NCBI GenBank assembly: GCA_009930355.1
Contig: RZYK01000003.1
Coordinates: 1 to 42,423 of the forward strand
Reading direction: 5' to 3'
Length of the DNA: 42,423 bases
Origin: Campylobacterota bacterium
Lineage (GTDB): Bacteria; Campylobacterota; Campylobacteria; Campylobacterales; Sulfurospirillaceae
Of this stretch, positions 6,220 through 13,034 are shown piece after piece. The notes beneath the pieces were generated by a model. That model was not told where the DNA came from, searched no databases, and saw only the letters and a program-made list of their open reading frames with translations. How positions within the stretch are numbered: the first letter of the stretch is position 1; each line of letters begins with the position of its first letter. The translations under genes and the position numbers were made by a program.

Positions 6220-6430
6220 CGCTTTCTCCTCCAAGAGCTTTGAGTAATTTATCACGCTCTGTTGCAACCTCTGCAAGGTCGTGCATCAATGCTGTGTTTC
6301 TAAGCGTCAATCTTCTACATGTAAAAATCAAATCTTTCACATATTCGACATCAACGTTCATTTTGCCTAAACCATCAAAATTCCCTTTAATTAGACCCTC
6401 TTCATCAATTTCAATCGTCATCTTACTCAT
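6137..6430 (-). CDS. 97-aa hypothetical protein
   Basis: N-terminal half beta-rich (MTIEIDEEGLIKGNFDGLGKM), then helices (VKDLIFTCRRLTLRNTALMHDL). ATGA overlap with the annealing-protein gene upstream. Its last 27 codons share DNA with the membrane protein that follows. No family is recognised. Its position in the recombination block suggests an accessory role. Confidence 0.6.
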   Translation of the reverse strand: MSKMTIEIDEEGLIKGNFDGLGKMNVDVEYVKDLIFTCRRLTLRNTALMHDLAEVATERDKLLKALGGESDVCMVIIDNFDSNLDDFLSHIQKRKSI

Positions 6431-7134
6431 GCAACTTCTCCTTTAAATTCTTCAATAGCTCCCTTTAGAGCGTCCTCATCTGCCAAGAAAATTTCCATTT
6501 TCTCATCTGCCTCTTTTCCTTTAATTCCGAATTTAATCGCAAAATCTCGAATTGCAGGGGATGGAAGTCCTAACGAAATAGCTTTTTCTCTAAATTTATC
6601 AATCGTTGTGAGAGGCAATTTTTCAACCTTACCTCTTGTTTTTGGCGTATCTTCAATTTCACTCTCATCCAAAATACCAAGACCGCAAATTGAAAGTGTT
6701 ACACGTCTTTTTGCTTTGGTTTCGGCTTTCATCAATGCGTTTGCCAATTCAGAGCCTTTTAACCCTAACATGCTAACTGCGCCTGTGGCGGTGTCAAATC
6801 TCCCCTCTTTGTCAGTTGCTTTCGCTTCGACAATGAAAATATCTCCGATTTGATTTTTAGAGACAATCTCGATGCTTACACCATAAATTTTTCGTAGTTG
6901 GTCTGTTGCATCTTTTCGTGCATACAGTTTCAAAGAGCCATTTAATGTAACATATTCAAACGGCTTTGTCAGTGGATTAAGCCCAACGCTTTTACATACC
7001 GCACCATAATAATCCATGCGCTCATCTGAGCTTAGTTTTGATAAATCGCCCTCGATGAGAGCCATTTCATACTTGCCCTTTGCGCTTTCCCTAATTGCCT
7101 CTTCATTTTCAACTTCAATAACTGCGTTTCCCAT
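6427..7134 (-). CDS. single-strand annealing recombinase (RecT/Sak-like)
   Basis: A 235-aa protein with the core of phage annealing proteins: LNPLTKPFEYVTLNGSLKLYARKDATDQL (residues 52-80, split here by a short loop), a beta region with GDIFIVEAKA, the GxxSMLGLKG segment near 118-127 and the conserved helix ALMKAETKAKRRVTLSICG (133-151) with its AETKAxRR motif. Such proteins anneal complementary ssDNA. The gene starts 3 nt after a PD-(D/E)XK exonuclease, making a two-gene Red-like recombination pair, with the SSB downstream. The exact superfamily (RecT, Erf or Sak) is not certain from inspection. Confidence 0.65.
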   Translation of the reverse strand: MGNAVIEVENEEAIRESAKGKYEMALIEGDLSKLSSDERMDYYGAVCKSVGLNPLTKPFEYVTLNGSLKLYARKDATDQLRKIYGVSIEIVSKNQIGDIFIVEAKATDKEGRFDTATGAVSMLGLKGSELANALMKAETKAKRRVTLSICGLGILDESEIEDTPKTRGKVEKLPLTTIDKFREKAISLGLPSPAIRDFAIKFGIKGKEADEKMEIFLADEDALKGAIEEFKGEVA

Positions 7135-7136
7135 AA

Positions 7137-8027
7137 TTATCCTTTCACTCTAAAATACGTTGATGCTGTTGTTTTTTCAAATTTTGCGTACACGTCAGGG
7201 TATTCTTTTTTAAGAGCATCTTTATCAAACGCTTTTTTCTCATTTTTGTAATAGACTGCGTATCCCAAAATCTCTTTCGTGCCACTTTTTTCAAGTGTTT
7301 CTTTGATGAGATTCCCAGCTAATTCTTTGCGCTTTTTTGCCTCATCTTCGGCTTCTTTTGCTTCGTTGTAGTCTCTTACGAATTGTTTTAGAGCGTCACT
7401 GTTCTCAATTTCGTCAATCTCTTTTGCATCAGAATCTTTTTCAGGGGCGGTGTCTGCTGATTTACTACCATGTTCACAATAACCGTCACACATCTCGAAT
7501 GGGTCAAATTCAACATCATCTATGCCCAAACCATTTTCAACATGCTCATAAACCCATTTTGCTTTGTTGATTAATGCGTTCATAATCGCTGTATTTTCAG
7601 TGGTTGTCAAATCGACATCGAAGCATTTATATTCTCCAGTGTCACGGTTCAAATAAACAAATTTGACACTCTCAAATCCATCCATGTAGCGGTAGCAAAG
7701 AGCTTGTTGTAAATGCTCAATTTTTGGCTCGGTAATCTTGTTAAATTCCCAAGTTGAAACCGTTTTAAGCTCAAAAAGCTGTTTGGTTTTTTTGATATAA
7801 CCATCAATGTGACCTGTAAAATAATCACATGCAATCTCTTTCTCACGATACACGACCCTAACTCCCTCTTTTTTCTCAAAATAGGGGATAAATCCGCCAT
7901 GAATGATGCTACCCATCATTGCCTGTGTTGAGTCGCTTCCGCTCACTTCTTCTGCCGTCACGTATTCGACCAAACATTTTCTACATCGGTGCATACCTGA
8001 TGCTCTCAATCTTCTTTTTAAACTCAC
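7137..8027 (-). CDS. PD-(D/E)XK exonuclease (RecB/Cas4-like)
   Basis: A 296-aa nuclease with visible catalytic motifs: H43 in GSIIHGG, D75 in TGHIDGYI, E86 and K88 in FELKTV, and Q107-Q108 in the following helix. Cysteines C15 and C18 near the N-terminus and C180 and C184 (MCDGYCEHG) are placed as in Cas4/AddB-type nucleases that hold an iron-sulphur cluster, although the spacing is not classical. The C-terminal third is charged and helical. It probably resects double-strand ends for the annealing protein encoded next. ATGA overlap with the upstream gene. Confidence 0.75.
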   Translation of the reverse strand: MSLKRRLRASGMHRCRKCLVEYVTAEEVSGSDSTQAMMGSIIHGGFIPYFEKKEGVRVVYREKEIACDYFTGHIDGYIKKTKQLFELKTVSTWEFNKITEPKIEHLQQALCYRYMDGFESVKFVYLNRDTGEYKCFDVDLTTTENTAIMNALINKAKWVYEHVENGLGIDDVEFDPFEMCDGYCEHGSKSADTAPEKDSDAKEIDEIENSDALKQFVRDYNEAKEAEDEAKKRKELAGNLIKETLEKSGTKEILGYAVYYKNEKKAFDKDALKKEYPDVYAKFEKTTASTYFRVKG

Positions 8028-8290
8028 GCAACACCACCTAAAACATATTGCACATCATATTCAGGGGAGAGCGTTTTTTGAGGCACTTTTTCCTCGATAA
8101 AAAGCGGTTTTCCATCGGTATTGCGAGGCATTAAATCACGCTTCGCTTGAACGATTATTTTTCTTGCTTCATTGAGCATCAAGCGAATGCGCTTGGCTGA
8201 TGCTTTTGTACGTTTTCCGCCTATTGTTGCTGAAATTTCTTCACCTTTTATCTTCTCTGCCAGTTCTAAGAACTTTTTGTAACTATCCAC
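8024..8290 (-). CDS. histone H1-like small basic DNA-binding protein
   Basis: An 88-aa protein starting at GTG 8290, chosen because AAGGAG lies exactly 6 nt upstream. Residues 1-55 (YKKFLELAEKIKG, then TKASAKRIRLMLNEARKII) follow the pattern of Hc1/histone H1-like phage proteins: a short helix, a TKA-A-R-R segment and a second basic helix. It probably binds DNA and helps the exonuclease/annealing pair encoded next, with which it overlaps by 4 nt. The family call is by pattern only. Confidence 0.5.
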   Translation of the reverse strand: MDSYKKFLELAEKIKGEEISATIGGKRTKASAKRIRLMLNEARKIIVQAKRDLMPRNTDGKPLFIEEKVPQKTLSPEYDVQYVLGGVA

Positions 8291-8363
8291 TCATCGCTCC
8301 TTATTAGGTTGTTTTGATAACCTTTATCGCCCCTTACATGTAAGAGGCTGTAAAAATTATTTA

Positions 8364-9017
8364 TCAGCTTTCGCTTTTTAATTTTCCCTCTTCAAACCAA
8401 TACCAAACGTCAGATTTGATAATTGTGTTTTTAATTTTTTTGCCTACTTTTGCGGAGTGAATATCTTTAATAAAATATTTTTCTCCGTTGCATTGCCAAT
8501 CCACAATTACAATCCAACCATTAACTGCTTTTGCTTTTGATTGGTAGCCTAGCGAGCATGCAACCGCTTCATCCCCTGACGTGTTGGCGTGGGCATAATT
8601 CCCTGACGTGTTGGCGTGGGCTTCATCCCCTGACGTGTTGGCGTGGGCTCTATACCCTGACGTGTTGGCGTGGGCTTCATCCCCTGACGTGTTGGCGGTA
8701 TCTGAATATGTTAGATTTTCGTACACCATTTTAAAGTGTGCTTTAAACATATTCCCGATACTAATAGATGAATCAATTTTTAATTTATTTGTCGCTACTT
8801 TGTCGTCACTTTCATCAATATCACCAAGAGCCTCAACTTCTGCATATTTCGCATTTGGAACAGGAGGGTAATAACCAAACACATCAAGGGGCATTTTGCA
8901 AAAGTGAAGCCCTGTATTACATGTACTAGGATTTACATCTTCTTCAAAAGTTTTTCCTAACTCAAATTTATAACCACGACATGACAAATCTTTGTCAAAA
9001 CCTTTATAACCTTTCAT
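8364..9017 (-). CDS. DUF7666-like phage protein with nine-residue repeats
   Basis: A 217-aa protein. The N-terminus (MKGYKGFDKDLSCRGYKF, then a GLHFC motif and a PLDVFGYYPP segment) matches a widespread phage domain of unknown function. Residues about 105-155 are five repeats of the type AHANTSGDE, encoded by 27-bp DNA repeats. They look like the beta-roll repeats of trimeric adhesin heads. A folded end with W-rich strands follows (WIVIVDWQ, DVWYWFEEG). The function is unknown. The repeat number could change by slippage. Confidence 0.65.
   Translation of the reverse strand: MKGYKGFDKDLSCRGYKFELGKTFEEDVNPSTCNTGLHFCKMPLDVFGYYPPVPNAKYAEVEALGDIDESDDKVATNKLKIDSSISIGNMFKAHFKMVYENLTYSDTANTSGDEAHANTSGYRAHANTSGDEAHANTSGNYAHANTSGDEAVACSLGYQSKAKAVNGWIVIVDWQCNGEKYFIKDIHSAKVGKKIKNTIIKSDVWYWFEEGKLKSES
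8567..8701. repeat. five tandem 27-bp repeats inside a coding gene
   Basis: The unit (core CCCTGACGTGTTGGCGTGGG plus 7 variable bases) is repeated at 8567, 8594, 8621, 8648 and 8675, the last diverging at its end. It is in frame with the 217-aa gene and encodes NTSG-xx-AHA. The cores are almost identical at DNA level, so the array is recent or kept uniform by recombination. Confidence 0.85.
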
Positions 9018-9019
9018 TT

Positions 9020-9193
9020 TTAACCTTTCACAATGTATTGGATTATTCTTTGTTTTGCCAAGTAGCCATCTTCAAAAATGGTCGGTTTTGTTGAACCATC
9101 TTTGTAAACTTTGAAGTAGCCATTGTATTTTTCAACTCTTGCCCCATTGACTCTTTGAACGCCTTTTCTAAGGTCGATTTTGATTTCTTTCAT
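9020..9193 (-). CDS. 57-aa hypothetical protein
   Basis: Reads MKEIKIDLRKGVQRVNGARV and ends in AKQRIIQYIVKG. It is basic and beta-rich, with a KYNGYFKVYKDG hairpin. The AAAAGGGG ribosome binding site lies in the repeated intercistronic element just upstream. It is 2 nt from the next gene. No family is recognised. Confidence 0.55.
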   Translation of the reverse strand: MKEIKIDLRKGVQRVNGARVEKYNGYFKVYKDGSTKPTIFEDGYLAKQRIIQYIVKG

Positions 9194-9200
9194 TTAAACC

Positions 9201-9250
9201 CCTTTTGATAAAATTTTATAAGGCGCACCGTGATACGCCCTAAAAACCTT
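9201..9250 (-). repeat. intercistronic hairpin element, copy 2
   Basis: On the minus strand: AAGGTTTTTAGGGCGTATCA, then CGGTGCGCC, then TTATAAAATTTTATCAAAAGG. It matches copy 1 at 10270-10322 over most of its length. The stem AGGGCG/CGCCTT here and GAGCGTG/CACGTTC in copy 1 differ in sequence but keep their pairing, which suggests the hairpin is selected. Both copies end in the AAAAGG ribosome binding site of the next gene. Confidence 0.55.
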
Positions 9251-10262
9251 ATGCGCTTAACTTTTCAAGACCTAAAAGTTCTGCTATAATTTCAAGCTCA
9301 CTGAAAGGTATTTGATGGCAACCTACCGTTAAAACTCCATTTTCAAGTGAATTGACGGTGTAGTGTCCTAAGCTCATGCCGTCAATACTCTCATTTCTTT
9401 GAAGTCTGCGCCATAAACCTTTTGCCACTGTTGTTGGGATTTTCGCACCGTGTGAAGTTTCGATATTCTCGCCATCATCGCTAAGTCTTAAAAATGTGCC
9501 TCTATTAAAAGAATCAATAGTTAAGCCGTATCTTCTTGCAACCTCTTCAATTTTTCTGAATGCAATATAATCATCTGAACGGTAATTTCTTTTTTCACCA
9601 TTTCGCCACAATCTAACACTCTCTGCATTGTATTTTTCAAGAAAGTCTTTGTTATCTTCGATTAATTTCATCGCCTCTTTATGAGCTTTTGCATGTTCTC
9701 TTTCTGCTTTTTTGCGTGCCTTTTCGGCTTTGATTTTCTCTTCTTCACTCAACCCCAGAAAGAACGCAATAACATCATCAATATCGTGATTGACTTTTTC
9801 TAACGCCTTAAGCCAGTCCACCTTGATATTCAAATACTTCACATAAGCTTTTGCATTGTTAATAAGTGCAAAAATTTCATTTGAGTAGCTTCTCGTACGT
9901 GCTTTGATGTGCTTTTGGGCATAAACAAAAATCTCTTTTTTCATGTGATTTAAGTTTGCCTCTGTACTCTCTTCTATGTTAGGTATAAATATTTGCTCTT
10001 TATGGTTTGTGGCGTATTCCGCTTCTTGTTGGTGCTTTGTTGTAGTGTTTGAGTATTTATCGGTACTCAACAAAACGACATTTTTGTCTAAATCAATTTG
10101 AGCAATTTTTGTACGGTATGAATACAGGTAAGAAATACCGTTATAAACGCTCACGCTCGTTCTGTCCCCTGTCGAGTATGTACCATGTGCGCCTTGATAA
10201 CCGTTTGCCCATATATGCGATAATTCGCTTGAAGTTTGATAACACATTTTTTTTCTTGCCAT
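9249..10262 (-). CDS. 337-aa conserved phage protein (DUF8033-like C-terminus)
   Basis: The N-terminal part (residues 1-100) has beta strands and a YRTKIAQID segment. The centre (160-215) is a long charged helix (EEEKIKAEKARKKAEREHAKAH, heptad-like). The C-terminal 80 residues carry TSHGAKIPTTVAKGLWRRL and end with VGCHQIPFSELEIIAELLGL. That layout recurs in many phage proteins of unknown function. It is probably cytoplasmic and early. Copy 1 of the intercistronic element provides its ribosome binding site. Confidence 0.6.
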   Translation of the reverse strand: MARKKMCYQTSSELSHIWANGYQGAHGTYSTGDRTSVSVYNGISYLYSYRTKIAQIDLDKNVVLLSTDKYSNTTTKHQQEAEYATNHKEQIFIPNIEESTEANLNHMKKEIFVYAQKHIKARTRSYSNEIFALINNAKAYVKYLNIKVDWLKALEKVNHDIDDVIAFFLGLSEEEKIKAEKARKKAEREHAKAHKEAMKLIEDNKDFLEKYNAESVRLWRNGEKRNYRSDDYIAFRKIEEVARRYGLTIDSFNRGTFLRLSDDGENIETSHGAKIPTTVAKGLWRRLQRNESIDGMSLGHYTVNSLENGVLTVGCHQIPFSELEIIAELLGLEKLSA

Positions 10263-10269
10263 TGTGAAT

Positions 10270-10322
10270 CCTTTTTAAAAAATTTTATGGAACGTGCCAA
10301 GCTGACACGCTCTAAAAATCTT
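10270..10322 (-). repeat. intercistronic hairpin element, copy 1
   Basis: On the minus strand: AAGATTTTTAGAGCGTGTCA, then GCTTGGCACGTTCC, then ATAAAATTTTTTAAAAAGG. It is related to copy 2 (9201-9250). It contains a GAGCGTG/CACGTTC hairpin followed by an AT-rich block and the ribosome binding site of the 337-aa gene. It may regulate translation, end transcription in part, or act as a processing site. Confidence 0.55.
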
Positions 10323-10373
10323 TTATTTGCCCTCTGTTGGACGTGGCGGATAAAGCAACTCAATCGCTTTCAT
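10323..10373 (-). CDS. possible 16-aa leader peptide
   Basis: ATG at 10373 follows a good AAGGAAG ribosome binding site and encodes MKAIELLYPPRPTEGK, then TAA. It lies directly before intercistronic element copy 1, which has a hairpin. A short translated leader ahead of a hairpin is the layout of translation-coupled regulation, but a chance ORF of 16 codons is also likely. Confidence 0.25.
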   Translation of the reverse strand: MKAIELLYPPRPTEGK

Positions 10374-10389
10374 GTTCTTCCTTTGTGTT

Positions 10390-10848
10390 CTATGCTACTC
10401 TCTCAAAAACGCCCTCACCATTCGAGAACGTGCCAATTTTTCGATACTCTCCAAACATCTTTTCAAATCGTGAAGAGATGCGACCACAAAAGCCCTTTGA
10501 TAGATTCGCCATTCTTTGACTTTCATCGTAACAAACGTCATCATATTCATAACGGCTTACCAAGCAAAGGGAAGCCAAACCGCCATACTCTGACACGGTG
10601 ACATATGCAAAGTCGTTTGCAAGAATCGCATGAACTTCACGCTCTAGCCATTTATTACATGTAACAAAAGAACTCCATTTTCCCATGATTTGTTCTTGCA
10701 CATTTTCTAGCCAAAAATCCCAATTTAATTCAGCTTGAAATTCGTTTTCAAACTCCACGCCATTTTCATCTTCACAAACTCCAAAATCTGAAACATCTAT
10801 GTAAGCGATTGCACTGTATTTTCGTGCGAAACTGACACTTCTTCCCAT
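10390..10848 (-). CDS. 152-aa conserved phage hypothetical protein
   Basis: First protein-coding gene of the leftward early operon. It is acidic, with many aromatics (MGRSVSFARKYSAIAYIDVS; ELNWDFWLENVQEQI; RYEYDDVCYDES). It looks like a small globular alpha/beta protein with no membrane segment. The ribosome binding site AAAGGA lies 7 nt upstream. First-transcribed phage genes often encode host-takeover or anti-defence proteins, but nothing in the sequence proves that here. Confidence 0.6.
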   Translation of the reverse strand: MGRSVSFARKYSAIAYIDVSDFGVCEDENGVEFENEFQAELNWDFWLENVQEQIMGKWSSFVTCNKWLEREVHAILANDFAYVTVSEYGGLASLCLVSRYEYDDVCYDESQRMANLSKGFCGRISSRFEKMFGEYRKIGTFSNGEGVFERVA

Positions 10849-11000
10849 GATAAATCCTTTAAAATAAGTTTGTTAAACGCTACACATAGGGCTTAACAAA
10901 GATATAAAAAAGTTGGAATGGTATAAGCTCTTCTCGGCTTACGTTCTCTCGTATGGCGCATATTGTTTTATAGTCCTCACGCTTTCAAAAGGTCGGACTT

Positions 11001-11050
11001 GAACGTATCGTGTTCATCTAGCTGACTTGCTAGGCGGTCATTTGTTTGAC
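11001..11050 (-). ncRNA. three-hairpin, cloverleaf-like leader RNA
   Basis: On the minus strand three hairpins follow each other within 50 nt: GTCA-AACAAA-TGAC, CTAGC-AAGTCA-GCTAG and GAAC-ACGATAC-GTTC. Just downstream comes AAGTCCGACC, like the 3' side of a tRNA T-arm. The middle hairpin resembles the anticodon arm of a tRNA-Asp with one base missing from the loop. No acceptor stem is present. It would be the first part of the leftward early transcript, so it may be a regulatory leader or a tRNA fossil. Confidence 0.35.
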
Positions 11051-11057
11051 TGAGAGA

Positions 11058-11063
11058 ATTATT
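11058..11063 (-). promoter_or_regulatory. candidate leftward early promoter (-10)
   Basis: AATAAT on the minus strand in a very AT-rich stretch upstream of the whole left operon. A start about 7 nt downstream would begin the transcript at the three-hairpin RNA. There is no clear -35. This is the best candidate I see, but it is weak. Confidence 0.3.
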
Positions 11064-11155
11064 GCATAATGTAGTTAAATTAAAACTTAAAAAATATTGC
11101 AATTTGTGGTAATTTCCCAAAAAGAGATTTGTGAGAGTAGCAAAGGGGTAAAGTC

Positions 11156-11192
11156 CCTTATATGTATATATACACATAACACACGTATAAGG
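11156..11192. repeat. nested dyad: CCTTATA arms around a 12-bp palindrome
   Basis: CCTTATA (11156-11162) and TATAAGG (11186-11192) are inverted repeats. Just inside the left arm is the perfect palindrome TGTATATATACA (11163-11174). It lies between the early-left promoter and the iteron array, a place where a DNA-unwinding or protein-binding element of an origin would be expected. Confidence 0.45.
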
Positions 11193-11258
11193 TTAATATG
11201 AGTAATAGAGTAATACAGGTATATGTTAAAAGGTTATATTGTGTATTTAGTAAAATAG

Positions 11259-11452
11259 TTAATTATTAGTAAAGATATGTAAATATGGGGCTTTTAATTA
11301 CTGAATATACTTAAATAGGGGGTTATTTATTACTAAATAGGGTTAAATAGGTGGCTTTTAATTACTGGATATGGTTAAATATAAGGGGTTTAATTACTAA
11401 ATATACTTAAATAAGGGGGTATTTGCTACTAAATTGATATAAATATGGGGGG
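11259..11452. repeat. six iteron-like direct repeats, probable replication origin
   Basis: Six imperfect copies of a 31-33 bp unit start at 11259, 11292, 11323, 11356, 11389 and 11420. The consensus is TTTTAATTACTAAATATACT, then TAAATA, a few bases, then GGGG. The unit is AT-rich with a G-run at each end, so the G-runs recur about every three helical turns. The array is in the gene-free region close to the switch, and the phage encodes its own initiator-like and DnaC-like proteins (13623-15026). Iterons of this kind bind a phage replication initiator. The origin role is inferred. Confidence 0.65.
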
Positions 11453-11520
11453 AGAGAGTCCATAGGGGTGAGATGTTTTGCAAAATATTCTGCTTCATAG
11501 CATAAAACCATTAATCAAGG

Positions 11521-11549
11521 TTGGATATTTTTATATAAGAGTTATCCAA
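11521..11549. repeat. TTGGATA/TATCCAA inverted repeat
   Basis: A perfect 7-bp inverted repeat with a 15-nt AT-rich spacer, just beyond the iterons. Its right half with flank reads TTATCCAAT, 7 of 9 bases like a DnaA box (TTATCCACA). It could be an operator or a pair of weak DnaA sites. Confidence 0.35.
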
Positions 11550-11645
11550 TGTTCATCAAAAAAAGAATAGTATTTAATTAGTATTTATAGTGTCAAAGGC
11601 TACGCAATGCCGTATTCATGGGGGTTTGCTTGATGTTGTTGTGTG

Positions 11646-11667
11646 TATTGTGCCAAGAATTGTGCCA
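11646..11667. repeat. internal pair of integrase-arm-like repeats
   Basis: TTGTGCCAA at 11646-11654 and TTGTGCCAAA at 11658-11667, 12 nt apart, the same sequence and nearly the same spacing as the pairs at both prophage ends. It lies far from the att cores. It may be a relic of another attachment region joined by phage recombination, or an accessory integrase-binding site. Confidence 0.5.
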
Positions 11668-11910
11668 AAGGTTTGAGGAATGACGTGATAAAAAGCAAAA
11701 GGCACGAGCGTGAAGCATGGCAATATGTGAACCCTCCCCACCCCCTAAAATATACGTGCGAAAAGAGATATGCCCCAATCCCAGAAATTTTTTTATATCA
11801 ACACTCAATGAGCAGATTATTCAAAACAGAAGAACCCTATCGCAATCGAACGCAATGGGGGTAAATTTCAACGAAAGGGAGAGAAGCAATACTCGGAGTA
11901 GGGTAGATGG

Positions 11911-12351
11911 TTATCTCTCGTTATTTTTACCATACATGCTGATATAAAGAATACCTGCATAAATACTTGGCAATAAAACGTAGATAAGAAGAAAAATTAA
12001 AAATTCATCTTTTTGAAATTTAAAATGTTCAGAATAAAATAGCATTGGAACAAAAATAAACCCAACGAAATAGATAATTAATGGTCTAATTTTCGTGTCT
12101 TTTCTTCCTTTGGCAGTATCATAGATAACCCCAAAAAACATACTTGCGACCCAGCCCATAATGAGCATAAGGACTACCGATAGTGGTAGCACCACTAATT
12201 GAAAAAGTACAAATTTTACAAAGTGATAGTTAGCTGAGTCTTTAAAAAACATCTCGACCAAACAAAGAAATATTAAACAAAAAGGAAAAATTGTTATAAA
12301 AAATGAATTGATGCTTTCGATTATTTTTTCAGCTCTCTTAGACCCCATCAC
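11911..12351 (-). CDS. four-helix membrane protein coupled to the repressor
   Basis: A 146-aa, very hydrophobic protein with membrane helices at about 17-36, 46-74, 90-106 and 117-139, short loops and a basic N-terminus. Its ATG overlaps the repressor stop codon (ATGA), so it is made together with the repressor in the lysogen. A membrane protein co-expressed with the repressor is a typical superinfection-exclusion or defence gene. No known family is recognised, so this rests on location and topology. The next 1 kb downstream has no gene. Confidence 0.65.
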   Translation of the reverse strand: MMGSKRAEKIIESINSFFITIFPFCLIFLCLVEMFFKDSANYHFVKFVLFQLVVLPLSVVLMLIMGWVASMFFGVIYDTAKGRKDTKIRPLIIYFVGFIFVPMLFYSEHFKFQKDEFLIFLLIYVLLPSIYAGILYISMYGKNNER

Positions 12352-13034
12352 TTCCTCATCAGCATAGGACTACCAATCTTCACCAGAGCTACGACTTTGC
12401 CGACAATATCCCACTCTCCCTCTAAGGCTTTTTCCACAGGGTAGATTTGGTTGTCTGATATGAGCAAACAGCTTCCATCGGCTTGAAATGCACACCGTTT
12501 TATGTGTACGTTCTGCCCGTGAGTAATGAGATAAACGCCATTTACAGGGATAACATCGCCTCCGTTTCTTAGTTGGATAATAGCCCAATCATTCTCGTCC
12601 AAATACGGTGACATCGAATCTCCAACGATTCTGATAGAGGCAATTTTCTTTTTGTTCACGCCCATAGGTAGCATATCCACGTCAATGTCCATGCTATCAC
12701 TTGACATTTTGAGGTGTTCTAATAGCCCACTTGCGCCACATCCTGCGAGACCAAGTATCTTTGGGACTCTAATGGTGTTTGAATCGAGTGCTTTTGGGTT
12801 CATCATTGGAGCTTTCATCACAGGCATTGACTCATCTTTAGCCCCACCCATGAGCAAATAGTTGGCATCAACGCCTAAAATATTAGCCATAGCAACAATA
12901 TCTGATGGTGATGGCGTTCTCGTATTTACCGCCCACCCTGCGATGGCACTTTGGCTTTTCCCAAGTTTATTTGCTAAGTCCTGTTGTGTCATACCTGCAT
13001 CTTTCATAGCAGTTTTTAATCGCTGTCCAAACAT
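12348..13034 (-). CDS. phage repressor, XRE helix-turn-helix plus S24 peptidase
   Basis: A 228-aa CI/LexA-type repressor. Residues 1-62 form an XRE HTH (MTQQDLANKLGKSQSAIAGW holds helices 2 and 3). The C-terminal half is a peptidase S24 domain with the self-cleavage residues S140 (VGDSMSP) and K179 (HIKRC). The expected cleavage bond is in GLAGCGASG (A97-G98 or C99-G100). RecA activation after DNA damage should trigger self-cleavage and induction. The start follows AAGGAG, with a TATAAT box at 13059-13064. It is divergent from the Cro-like gene. Confidence 0.92.
   Translation of the reverse strand: MFGQRLKTAMKDAGMTQQDLANKLGKSQSAIAGWAVNTRTPSPSDIVAMANILGVDANYLLMGGAKDESMPVMKAPMMNPKALDSNTIRVPKILGLAGCGASGLLEHLKMSSDSMDIDVDMLPMGVNKKKIASIRIVGDSMSPYLDENDWAIIQLRNGGDVIPVNGVYLITHGQNVHIKRCAFQADGSCLLISDNQIYPVEKALEGEWDIVGKVVALVKIGSPMLMRK

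Larger units (their letters stand above)
10849..11910. other. 1.06-kb gene-free region: leader RNA, dyads, iterons, arm-like repeats
   Basis: No reading frame here has a credible start, composition or neighbour. From left to right it holds hairpins at 10924-10953 (TAAGC/GCTTA and TACG/CGTA), a cloverleaf-like RNA (11001-11050), a probable leftward promoter near 11058, a large dyad (11156-11192), six direct repeats (11259-11452), a TTGGATA/TATCCAA dyad (11521-11549) and a GTGCCAA repeat pair (11646-11667). From about 11670 to 11910 I see nothing specific. Confidence 0.6.

Noticed and set aside
8567..8701. CRISPR array
   Set aside because: The 27-bp units are contiguous with no spacers and are translated in frame.
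11259..11452. CRISPR or microsatellite at the AT-rich repeats
   Set aside because: The repeats are imperfect, contiguous and lack spacers or nearby cas genes. Iterons fit better.
11593..11864. Short ORFs on both strands in the 11.6-11.9 kb gap
   Set aside because: They have no ribosome binding site, odd composition and no neighbours in the same operon, and they lie over repeat sequences.
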